22,650 nucleotides of DNA, from contig CACVAV010000252.1 of NCBI GenBank assembly GCA_902727945.1, positions 1 to 22,650 of the forward strand, written 5' to 3'. The DNA is from an uncultured Thiotrichaceae bacterium (lineage in GTDB: Bacteria; Pseudomonadota; Gammaproteobacteria; Thiotrichales; Thiotrichaceae). This document shows, piece after piece, positions 1 through 5,459 of this stretch. The translations under genes were made by a program, and so were the position numbers. Position 1 is the first letter of the stretch. Each line of letters opens with the position of its first letter. The notes below the pieces were generated by a model. That model was not told the origin of the DNA. It did not search any database and was given only the letters and a program-made list of their open reading frames with translations.

Positions 1-824
1 TCGATCTGAACATCAAGATCAAAGTTGTCATTGGATAGTAGTTTATCATGCTGTTCTGCGAAGGTGTCTTCAATAGAATTCAACACGTTGCTAAAGTCGG
101 CTTCGAGTGCTGCGGTGGTGCCTACATGGCTGGAATTACTCTTTACGTAGCCCTCTGTGACTTTTTGTGCACCGTCCAGATACACCTTGAGGAATTTACG
201 GGCGCGTGACAGCCGTTTCGGATCATCTTCGATGCTGACTAAAATATCACGTGCTTTATCCGTGATCCGGTTTAACCGCTGATGATAATCGGGGTTATTG
301 ATTTTCTGGTTAGCGGAATCAATGGCTTTGATGCGCACCTGTGCTGATTCAAGTGCTTCCAGCATTTCTTCCACTGAGACGCCATAGCCGGTGATATTGC
401 CTGTTTTGTCCTTGCGTGGGTCAAGTCCGTAATACAGGGTGAAACCCAGAAAAGCCGCACCACCGAGCACAACAGCTGCCGGAATGGAATAATTGGCACC
501 AAAAGCGGCGAGCAGGGTAGTTGTCACTGCGATAAGGATGGCAGCAAGGGTTTTAAACGGTGCTTTAGGTGCCCGGGCGATCTTGCGCCGCTTGTACTCA
601 CCCTCCAGCTTGAAACCGTGACGTGCAACATGTGCTGCAAACATATAAGCGGCAAAAGAGCCGCCGGTAATCAATGTGCCTATTATATCGCCACGTACCA
701 GTGCAACAATGCCTGCGATAAGTGCGGGTATGGGGAGCAGATAAAGCAAGATACCTTTGAGACCATAACGAATGGAATGAACAGCTTCCTGCGTTGTTGG
801 GTTGTAGCGTTTAGCTTTTGACAT
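1..824 (-). CDS. XpaC-like membrane protein (5-bromo-4-chloroindolyl phosphate hydrolysis family), partial
   Basis: The frame is open from an ATG at 824 to the left edge, giving 274 visible residues. The C-terminal end lies outside the window, probably by only a dozen or so residues given the usual family length near 290. The N-terminal half has hydrophobic segments at about residues 22-45, 48-66, 92-110 and 114-132. A hydrophilic helical half follows, ending in the acidic stretch DNFDLDVQI, which is typical of XpaC-family proteins. The biochemical role is not established; the family name comes from a phosphatase-like phenotype in Bacillus. Family members often precede a telA-type toxic anion resistance gene, which would lie beyond position 1; that is inference. 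A small membrane ORF ends 17 bases upstream. The ribosome binding site is weak, so coupling to that ORF is possible. Confidence 0.8.
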   Translation of the reverse strand, partial: MSKAKRYNPTTQEAVHSIRYGLKGILLYLLPIPALIAGIVALVRGDIIGTLITGGSFAAYMFAAHVARHGFKLEGEYKRRKIARAPKAPFKTLAAILIAVTTTLLAAFGANYSIPAAVVLGGAAFLGFTLYYGLDPRKDKTGNITGYGVSVEEMLEALESAQVRIKAIDSANQKINNPDYHQRLNRITDKARDILVSIEDDPKRLSRARKFLKVYLDGAQKVTEGYVKSNSSHVGTTAALEADFSNVLNSIEDTFAEQHDKLLSNDNFDLDVQI

Positions 825-841
825 GGTAGTGATGTCCGAAC

Positions 842-937
842 TTACAGGAATAGATAAAAGATGGACTGCAGGCTAACCAGTCCCACAGTCATGGCTAGCA
901 AAAAAAAGCCAACGATCTTCCTAAGTGTATAGGTCAT
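842..937 (-). CDS. small membrane protein upstream of xpaC-like gene (31 residues)
   Basis: This short minus-strand ORF runs from ATG at 937 to TAA at 842-844. It encodes 31 residues: a basic start (MTYTLRKIVG), one long hydrophobic segment to about residue 30, and the end FYLFL. GGAG lies 10 bases upstream of the ATG. An alternative in-frame ATG at 958 would add seven residues (MARSKYY). The stop is 17 bases from the start of the xpaC-like gene on the same strand, which suggests a shared transcript. I recognise no family. A single-pass helper of the XpaC-like protein is a guess from position. The length is short enough for chance, but the hydrophobicity, start site and placement favour a real gene. 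Confidence 0.45.
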   Translation of the reverse strand: MTYTLRKIVGFFLLAMTVGLVSLQSIFYLFL

Positions 938-979
938 GTAGTATTTACTCCGTGCCATGCATCGATATTTTCTCAGAGA

Positions 980-1007
980 ATACTAGCAAATGATGCGAAA
1001 ACCACAA
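980..1007 (-). promoter_or_regulatory. possible promoter for the small ORF/xpaC-like operon
   Basis: Read on the minus strand, TTGTGG (1002-1007) and TAGTAT (980-985) are 16 bases apart. The second hexamer matches the sigma-70 -10 consensus at four of six positions and the first matches the -35 only partly. The site is about 40 bases upstream of the small ORF start. It is a weak call made from consensus alone. Confidence 0.25.
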
Positions 1008-1013
1008 GGTTTA

Positions 1014-1064
1014 CTGTGGAAGTCGTGATTTCCCTGCTTGGTGTGAAGCTTTTTATGCTGGCTA
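1014..1064 (+). repeat. dispersed ~50-bp intergenic repeat, copy A
   Basis: The unit opens with CTGTGGAAGTCGTGATTTCC and closes with AAGCTTTTTATGCTGGCTA. It is directly followed by copy B in the same orientation, so A and B form a tandem pair. Related units occur near 2602, 4407 and, reversed, 12318. Confidence 0.55.
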
Positions 1065-1114
1065 CTGTGGAAGTCACAGATTCCTGTTTCTGAGCGTGAT
1101 TTTCATGTTGGTTA
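1065..1114 (+). repeat. dispersed ~50-bp intergenic repeat, copy B
   Basis: It opens with CTGTGGAAGTCACAG, a 5-bp perfect inverted repeat around a 5-base loop, and closes with GATTTTCATGTTGGTTA, matching the tail of copy A. A third degenerate start (GTGTGGAATTG) follows at 1115, suggesting a decayed third tandem unit. Confidence 0.55.
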
Positions 1115-1205
1115 GTGTGGAATTGAAATGGATACTTGCCAAAAGAATAAAATATGGTTATATTAATATAAAATTAAGGAATGGCCTTGCGTGAGCGTCT
1201 GTGGT

Positions 1206-1274
1206 TTCCGACAAAAGACGCGAGCCAAAAAATCTGACTCGCGTGCTATTGTGAAGGTGACTCATTTGTCGGAA
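1206..1274. repeat. nested inverted repeat (10-bp outer and 7-bp inner arms)
   Basis: The outer arms TTCCGACAAA (1206-1215) and TTTGTCGGAA (1265-1274) are perfectly complementary. Inside them, ACGCGAG (1218-1224) and CTCGCGT (1238-1244) form a second perfect stem with an A-rich loop on the plus strand and a T-run on the minus strand. The right outer arm overlaps the last codons of the doubtful ORF at 1262-1540. The structure could be a terminator for minus-strand transcription or a remnant of a small mobile element. I saw no clear target-site duplication. Confidence 0.6.
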
Positions 1275-1540
1275 CAAGTAGTCCGACTTAGAATGAAAAT
1301 TTTTACCCCAATGTTAAAACTTTCATCCATCTCAGTCTTTCCTTGCCAACCAGCTCCCCAATGAATGGCCGGTTGATAAGGTAAGTCTGAGATAACAACC
1401 TCAGCTCGCGTCATTACGAAACTTCTATGCCGTTGAGTGTCAGAACAGCGAAGTTTTATTTTTTCTATTACAGCCTCTAATGACGACAGAACCGCTACCA
1501 CAAACCCCAATTCATTTGGCAGTCCCTGCTGAAGTTGCAT
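1262..1540 (-). CDS. doubtful hypothetical protein (92 residues)
   Basis: This minus-strand frame runs from ATG at 1540, directly preceded by an in-frame TAA, to TGA at 1262-1264. No Shine-Dalgarno sequence precedes the ATG. The product has no signal peptide or membrane segment and matches no family I know. The stretch around residues 55-72 contains several tryptophans and glycines (HWGAGWQGKTEMD). It ends inside the nested inverted repeat. It may be a spurious frame, or a fragment of a decayed gene or cassette. It is listed because nothing else explains this stretch. Confidence 0.22.
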   Translation of the reverse strand: MQLQQGLPNELGFVVAVLSSLEAVIEKIKLRCSDTQRHRSFVMTRAEVVISDLPYQPAIHWGAGWQGKTEMDESFNIGVKIFILSRTTCSDK

Positions 1541-1682
1541 TTAATACTAGTGATTGAGCACTGAACTAAACCTTAATGTTTAGATAAAATTTTGATCAGT
1601 AATTTTTCTGAGTAAACAAAGCTGGATCAATGGCTTGTCCATTCAGGCAAATTGACCAATGCAAATGACACGCGGAACATGC
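1541..1682. other. gene-free spacer with a weak hairpin downstream of ypfJ
   Basis: Arms TGGATCAAT (1623-1631) and ATTGACCA (1651-1658) form a stem with one bulged base. On the minus strand it is followed by GCTTTGTTTACTC, a weak U-rich tail. It could end ypfJ transcription, though the stem is AT-rich and the tail short. I see nothing else here. Confidence 0.3.
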
Positions 1683-2522
1683 TTAACGAATCTTCAGTTG
1701 TGCGAAAGTGTCGCAACGGGACATGTCGCCATATTGCAGGCCGGTTTTGAACCACTGAACACGCTGCATTGATGTGCCATGTGTGAAGCTGTCCGGATTA
1801 ATACGTCGCCCTGACATGCGCTGTAAGCGATCATCACCAATAGAAGCGGCGGCATTCAGGCCTTCTTCCAGATCTCCCGGCTCAAAAATGTTTTTTTGTT
1901 TCTGGGCGTGATGAGCCCAGACGCCTGCATAACAGTCCGCCTGTAATTCCAGCAGCACTGAGAGTTTATTTGAGTCTGGTTTGTTAACCCGGGACTGTAG
2001 TTGCATGATCTTGTCTGAGGTGCCCAGCTGTTTCTGAACATGGTGTGCAATTTCATGGCCTATAACATAAGCTTGTGCAAAGTCACCGGGCGCGCCCATC
2101 TGTTTTAACTCGTTGAAAAAACTCAGGTCGATGTAGACTTTCTGGTCTCCCGGGCAATAGAATGGCCCGCTGGCCGCTGTGGAATAACCGCAGGCAGACT
2201 GGATTTGATCATTGTAAAGTACCAGCTTAGGTTCGCGGTAGTTTAGTCCCGAGTTTTTAAATAGCGGATTCCATACATCTTCAGTCTGGGCAACGACTGC
2301 TGATACGAAATCTGCACTTTCCTGGCTGGCTGCTGATCGTTGTGTTGGTTGTTGTGAGTCAGTTCCTGTCATGCCCAGCATTTGGGTTGCATCACCCCCG
2401 ATGAACCAAACAAATAACATCATTAGCAACAAACCGACACCCCCGAGTTTTGCCGGTCGACCCATGCCACCGCTACGCCGATCTTCGATATTGGTACTGC
2501 GTCTGCCTGATCTCCAGCGCAT
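1683..2522 (-). CDS. ypfJ: YpfJ-type neutral zinc metallopeptidase
   Basis: The 279-residue product matches the neutral zinc metallopeptidase family (E. coli YpfJ, PF04228). The N-terminus is short, basic and cytoplasmic, with the family-typical Arg/Gly-rich start MRWRSGRRSTNIEDRR. One membrane segment lies at about residues 28-44, followed by a periplasmic peptidase domain. The zinc motif HEIAHH is at residues 156-161. A downstream acidic motif, ELQADCYAG at 192-200, is placed to supply the third ligand. Four cysteines (111, 123, 197, 270) could form disulphides; that is inference. GGAG lies 8 bases upstream of the ATG and fixes the start. The natural substrate is not known. It is transcribed away from the ECF sigma operon across a shared 279-base region. 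Confidence 0.93.
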   Translation of the reverse strand: MRWRSGRRSTNIEDRRSGGMGRPAKLGGVGLLLMMLFVWFIGGDATQMLGMTGTDSQQPTQRSAASQESADFVSAVVAQTEDVWNPLFKNSGLNYREPKLVLYNDQIQSACGYSTAASGPFYCPGDQKVYIDLSFFNELKQMGAPGDFAQAYVIGHEIAHHVQKQLGTSDKIMQLQSRVNKPDSNKLSVLLELQADCYAGVWAHHAQKQKNIFEPGDLEEGLNAAASIGDDRLQRMSGRRINPDSFTHGTSMQRVQWFKTGLQYGDMSRCDTFAQLKIR

Positions 2523-2601
2523 GAGGGTTTCTCCTTTAAAAAAAATTGATGGAACTTTTATGAGGTAATTATTTCACAGAAACATCATAAGCGCAGTGTT
2601 G

Positions 2602-2636
2602 CTGTGAAAGTTGCAGGCTTTCATGTGCGTGAGTGT
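2602..2636 (+). repeat. dispersed intergenic repeat, copy D (short form)
   Basis: CTGTGAAAGTTGCAGGCTTT followed by CATGTGCGTGAGTG matches the opening hairpin and part of the body of copies A-C. It lies in the divergent region between ypfJ and the ECF sigma gene. Confidence 0.45.
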
Positions 2637-2773
2637 CAACGTTTGTCTGATCCACGCGTTATCAAAGGAAGATGCCCAGCAAGTTGCTACAAGGGGTTTG
2701 GACGCAGAGGGTCAGGTTTAATTAGCCGGATATTCTACAATAAATGTGGAACGGGGTTATAGCAGTGACAAAA

Positions 2774-2786
2774 GGAGCATGACCTG
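2774..2786 (+). promoter_or_regulatory. ribosome binding site pointing to a possible CTG start of the ECF sigma gene
   Basis: GGAG at 2774-2777 is 6 bases before an in-frame CTG (2784-2786), whereas the conventional ATG at 2802 has no recognisable Shine-Dalgarno sequence. An ATG at 2779 opens a two-codon frame (ATG ACC TGA) overlapping the CTG. A CTG start would add MKPQIE to the protein; otherwise translation from the ATG may be inefficient. Confidence 0.35.
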
Positions 2787-2801
2787 AAACCACAGATAGA
2801 A

Positions 2802-3323
2802 ATGGATCACTTCCTCAAGCGTGTTGAGCGGCGTGCTTTTGTCACAGCACGTATCGCGACAAAGGATGGGGAAGAGGCGCTGGATATTGTGCAGGATGCG
2901 ATGTTAAAGCTTGTTCAGAAATATGGAGATCGTCCTGAATCTGAATGGGGAGCATTATTTAACAGCATTTTGCACAGCAAAATTCATGACTGGTACCGGC
3001 GGAGTACTGTAAGAAATCGCTGGAGGGTTTTTTTCGGCCTGAATTCTGATGGACGGACTGATTCTCCGGATGAACGCGTGCCGCAAACCCAGTTTCCGGA
3101 ACCCGATCACCAGATGAGTAGTGACTTATTAGGTGAGCATCTGAATGATCTGATTGCACAACTCCCGTTGCGACAGCAACAAGCTCTGATTCTCAGGGCA
3201 TGGGAGGGCTACAACATTGCGCAAACAGCAAAAATTATGAAGTGTTCGGAAGGTAGTGTGAAAACACACTATTCAAGGGCAATACATGTACTGCGGGAAA
3301 AATTAGGAGGCTATGATGTATAA
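2802..3323 (+). CDS. ECF-type RNA polymerase sigma factor
   Basis: The 173-residue product has the two-domain layout of group 4 (extracytoplasmic function) sigma factors. Region 2 covers about residues 5-70, with DIVQDAMLKLVQKY recalling the conserved DxxQExF-type element. The linker at 75-110 is rich in Pro, Asp and Glu. Region 4 covers about 113-167 with the helix-turn-helix IAQTAKIMKCSEGSVKTHYS. It should direct RNA polymerase to a small set of envelope or stress promoters. It heads a four-gene cluster, and its last codons overlap the start of the DUF3619-type gene, which is the usual place for an anti-sigma factor. The ATG at 2802 is used here, but the only good ribosome binding site suggests a CTG at 2784. 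I could not identify its target promoter. Confidence 0.88.
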   Translation: MDHFLKRVERRAFVTARIATKDGEEALDIVQDAMLKLVQKYGDRPESEWGALFNSILHSKIHDWYRRSTVRNRWRVFFGLNSDGRTDSPDERVPQTQFPEPDHQMSSDLLGEHLNDLIAQLPLRQQQALILRAWEGYNIAQTAKIMKCSEGSVKTHYSRAIHVLREKLGGYDV

Positions 3324-3672
3324 AGAAGCGGAAGTTGAGTTGCTCAATAAAGTCAGACAGGGGTTGACTGAGCAATGTGACGAACTGCCGGATGTAACGC
3401 TGAGAAAGCTGGATGTGATGCGTAGTAACGCATTGAATGCATCCGCTCCTAAGCAGCGGTTTTTGGGGCAGGGTCTGTTGGGTATACCGTTTGTTCCCTT
3501 ATCGGCTGCTTTGTCTGCCGGGGTTCTGGGGGTTGCTTTATTGATGACGCAGGGGAGCGATATCGATATCGAGAAAATGGTCAGTGATGAAGATGTACTG
3601 ATGTCTAATGAGGATATGGAGTTCCTGGAAAACCTGGAGCTATATGAGTGGCTGGATGCTGAATACGGGTAG
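3316..3672 (+). CDS. DUF3619-type single-pass membrane protein, putative anti-sigma factor
   Basis: The product is about 118 residues, with a hydrophilic N-terminal half, one hydrophobic segment at roughly residues 50-75 (GIPFVPLSAALSAGVLGVAL) and a strongly acidic C-terminus ending LELYEWLDAEYG. This fits DUF3619 proteins, which occur directly after ECF sigma genes. The cytoplasmic N-terminus, single membrane helix and overlap with the sigma gene suggest an anti-sigma role, which is inference. Two adjacent ATGs exist (3313 and 3316). AGGAGG at 3305-3310 is 5 bases from the second and only 2 from the first, so 3316 is preferred. The C-terminal acidic tail would face the periplasm, where the next two gene products are predicted to go. 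Confidence 0.75.
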   Translation: MYKEAEVELLNKVRQGLTEQCDELPDVTLRKLDVMRSNALNASAPKQRFLGQGLLGIPFVPLSAALSAGVLGVALLMTQGSDIDIEKMVSDEDVLMSNEDMEFLENLELYEWLDAEYG

Positions 3673-3676
3673 GTGA

Positions 3677-3913
3677 ATGATGAATAAAAGGAAGGGATTC
3701 CTTGTGATGGCGTTATTGTTGATAATATGGGTAGCGCCGGTGAGTGCAGAGGATAGCGCTGATGAGATTGTGGCAATGATGAGTTGGTGGGAAGAGTATG
3801 GCCGGTATTGGGAAGAGGTAGGTGTTGATCGTTCTTTAACTGAAACAGATGAAGAGGCGGCCTTTGCCTGGTTGAGTGACTTGTTCACTGATTCCGGAAG
3901 GAGAACCCAATGA
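3677..3913 (+). CDS. small acidic secreted protein of unknown family
   Basis: This 78-residue product starts with a clear signal peptide (MMNKRKGFLVMALLLIIWVA) and a likely signal peptidase I site after VSA at about residue 24. The mature part of about 54 residues has roughly 15 Asp/Glu against 4 Arg, and several tryptophans (SWWEEY, RYWEEV). I do not recognise a family. It lies 4 bases after the DUF3619-type gene and overlaps the next gene by 4 bases, so it is almost certainly cotranslated with them. Its strong negative charge contrasts with the very basic next protein and suggests the two may bind; this is inference. Two ATGs in a row (3677, 3680) leave the exact start open. Confidence 0.75.
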   Translation: MMNKRKGFLVMALLLIIWVAPVSAEDSADEIVAMMSWWEEYGRYWEEVGVDRSLTETDEEAAFAWLSDLFTDSGRRTQ

Positions 3914-4380
3914 GTGTGCGGATTCGTCATGAATATTTTTTCTTGCTGGTCTTTTTTTTGGCACTTCAGGTTTTTCCAGGTAAGGTATTTGCAGGAGGAG
4001 TCAGCTGGAATCAGTTGAGTAGTCAGGAGAAAAATGTTCTAAGTGACTTCAAGCAGCGTTGGAGTAAATATTCTGCCTCTAAGCAAAAGAAGTTGCGTCG
4101 TTGGGCTAAAAAGCCGCTATCAGCTCGCCGCCTGATTAAAAAACGCTTCAAGCAATGGTCAGCATTAAGTGTTTCGAGCAGAGCGAAAATTAAGTTGGAG
4201 TTGCAACGCTATAAAAGTATGCCACACAGTCAGCGCATAAAATTAAAAGCATGGTGGAGGTGGGTGAAAAAGCTTCCTGCCTCTGTGCGGCGTAAGCTGG
4301 AGCAAAAGCTTCCGGGGATGACCAAAGCGCAAAAGAGGGAGTATATTCGTCAGCTGGAAAAGAAATACGGCCCACGCTGA
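3910..4380 (+). CDS. basic secreted DUF3106-type protein
   Basis: The 156-residue product has a signal peptide (hydrophobic core FFLLVFFLALQVF) with probable cleavage after FAG near residue 29. The mature part repeats a short helical pattern around W and the phrase LS/S..(E/Q)(K/R), as in DUF3106 proteins (WNQLSSQEK, FKQRWSKYSASKQKKLRRWA, RFKQWSALSVSSR). It is extremely basic: by eye about 39 Lys/Arg against 6 acidic residues. The start ATGA overlaps the stop of the preceding gene, indicating translational coupling. DUF3106 genes are known downstream of ECF sigma and DUF3619 genes in some proteobacteria, but no function is established. Binding to nucleic acid, lipopolysaccharide or the acidic partner protein would all fit the charge. 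Confidence 0.8.
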   Translation: MSVRIRHEYFFLLVFFLALQVFPGKVFAGGVSWNQLSSQEKNVLSDFKQRWSKYSASKQKKLRRWAKKPLSARRLIKKRFKQWSALSVSSRAKIKLELQRYKSMPHSQRIKLKAWWRWVKKLPASVRRKLEQKLPGMTKAQKREYIRQLEKKYGPR

Positions 4381-4406
4381 CAGTTGCTTAAGTGTTTTAA
4401 GTATTG

Positions 4407-4461
4407 CTGTGAAAGTCGCAGACTCTTATGCTGGCGGGGGGAAGTTTTTTCATGCGCGTTA
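4407..4461 (+). repeat. dispersed ~55-bp intergenic repeat, copy C
   Basis: It opens with CTGTGAAAGTCGCAGACTC, which forms a 5-bp stem with one G-T pair around AAAGT. After a G-rich middle it closes with GAAGTTTTTTCATGCGCGTTA, matching the tails of copies A and B. It lies 27 bases after the DUF3106-type gene, so it could also affect the 3' end of that transcript. Confidence 0.55.
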
Positions 4462-4559
4462 CTGACCACTCGTCATTAATATTAGTTATTCTTTCCTGAT
4501 GCTTGCTGCAATCTATGAAGCGTTATTCGCATAATGTCGTTCGAGTAAGGGTATTACAA

Positions 4560-4586
4560 ATGAGTTTTAACACTAATGAGCTTTGA
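4560..4586 (+). promoter_or_regulatory. eight-codon leader ORF overlapping the start of the Sel1-repeat gene
   Basis: ATG at 4560 is preceded by AAGGG about 9 bases upstream and reads eight codons (MSFNTNEL) to TGA at 4584-4586. This overlaps the ATG of the Sel1-repeat gene at 4576 in another frame. The longer gene has no Shine-Dalgarno of its own, so its translation may depend on ribosomes that finish the leader. The two starts look alike (ATGAGTTTTAA and ATGAGCTTTGA), so a small local duplication is possible. Confidence 0.35.
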
Positions 4587-5214
4587 ATTTGCACTGGATG
4601 CATGGCAGCGTGGCGAACGGCAGTCTGCTATTGCTATCTGGCAGACATTGGCAGAAGAAGGCGATGTGCGTTCTCAATACAACCTGGGTGTGCTGCTGGA
4701 TAATGGTTCCGGCGTTGAGCGTAATCCGGAGTTGGCTGCTTACTATTACCGGCAGGCCGCCGAGCGCGGCTATGCGGATGCAGCTTTAAATCTGGCTATT
4801 ATGCTGGATGAGGGTGATGGAATTCCTCAGGATGCGAGCAAAGCTGTGCGCTGGTATTGGGTGGCTGCCGAGCAGGGTAATGCGCAGTCTCAGTTTAAGA
4901 TTGGCTTGAAATTTGATACCGGAGATGGATTGCCTGCTGATACTGAGCAGGCCACAAAGTGGTATTACGAAGCTGCGAAGCAAGGTCATTCGGAAGCCTG
5001 TAATAACCTTGGTCGCTGCTTTGCGATGGGGGAAGGTGTTGAACGCAACGATGTTGAGGCTTACAAGTGGTTTGACATTGCGGCAGAGCTGGGAGTAGCG
5101 AATTCGGCAAAATACCGGGAGCGGGTTGCCCGTGAATTAACGTCGGAGCAACGCATCCGTGCTGGTAAATTATCCAAAGAATGGTTGCTTAAATTAAGGC
5201 CTCATTCAGTTTGA
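4576..5214 (+). CDS. Sel1-like repeat (SLR) protein
   Basis: The 212-residue product is built of four to five Sel1-like tetratricopeptide-type repeats between about residues 15 and 190. Characteristic units are SQYNLGVLLDNGSGVERN, ALNLAIMLDEGDGIPQD, SQFKIGLKFDTGDGLPAD and ACNNLGRCFAMGEGVERN, each followed by A..(W/Y)(Y/F)..AAE.G. Such repeats form alpha-solenoids that mediate protein binding. No signal peptide or membrane segment is visible, so it is probably cytoplasmic. Its only in-frame start is the ATG at 4576, which lacks its own ribosome binding site and overlaps a short leader ORF. It lies 196 bases after the ECF cluster and 245 bases before rpoS, so membership of either unit is uncertain. 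The partner is not predictable. Confidence 0.85.
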   Translation: MSFEFALDAWQRGERQSAIAIWQTLAEEGDVRSQYNLGVLLDNGSGVERNPELAAYYYRQAAERGYADAALNLAIMLDEGDGIPQDASKAVRWYWVAAEQGNAQSQFKIGLKFDTGDGLPADTEQATKWYYEAAKQGHSEACNNLGRCFAMGEGVERNDVEAYKWFDIAAELGVANSAKYRERVARELTSEQRIRAGKLSKEWLLKLRPHSV

Positions 5215-5248
5215 TTGTGATTAAAAAGCACCCTAATTTGTTAACTTA

Positions 5249-5277
5249 TTGAAAAATAAATAGTTAAAATTTATTAA
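5249..5277 (+). promoter_or_regulatory. candidate sigma-70 promoter for rpoS
   Basis: TTGAAA (5249-5254) and TATTAA (5272-5277) are separated by 17 bases in a very AT-rich stretch. The -35 matches five of six consensus bases and the -10 four of six. It would give a leader of about 175 bases. The region is so AT-rich that chance matches are likely. Confidence 0.4.
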
Positions 5278-5402
5278 GATTTCGTTAAGGTCTTCCCACA
5301 TAGCAAACTTTATGTTAATTTTAGCTTAACAGTAAATGTAATGAAGCATTGTCAAAAAATGCATAAATAATAGGATGTAGAGAGTTGATTTGGGGAATAT
5401 GA

Positions 5403-5425
5403 TGACTGGTTTTTTTGACCGGTCA
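5403..5425 (+). promoter_or_regulatory. leader hairpin with U-rich loop upstream of rpoS
   Basis: TGACTGGT (5403-5410) pairs with ACCGGTCA (5418-5425), including one G-T pair, around the loop TTTTTTG. The hairpin ends 21 bases before the AGGAG ribosome binding site (5447-5451). Because the T-run is in the loop, it does not look like an intrinsic terminator. A role in RNA binding or leader control is inference, made because rpoS leaders are post-transcriptionally controlled in E. coli. Confidence 0.45.
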
Positions 5426-5459
5426 CTAACTTCCTGTAAAACCCAGAGGAGTCCTGGTT

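Noticed and set aside
1206..1274. Integron attC recombination site
   Set aside because: The arms do not end in the RYYYAAC/GTTRRRY core sites and no integrase or cassette array is nearby.
3303..3776. 157-residue minus-strand frame opposite the DUF3619 and acidic protein genes
   Set aside because: It is serine/proline-rich low-complexity sequence antisense to well-supported genes, with no ribosome binding site or domain; a shadow of their codon use.
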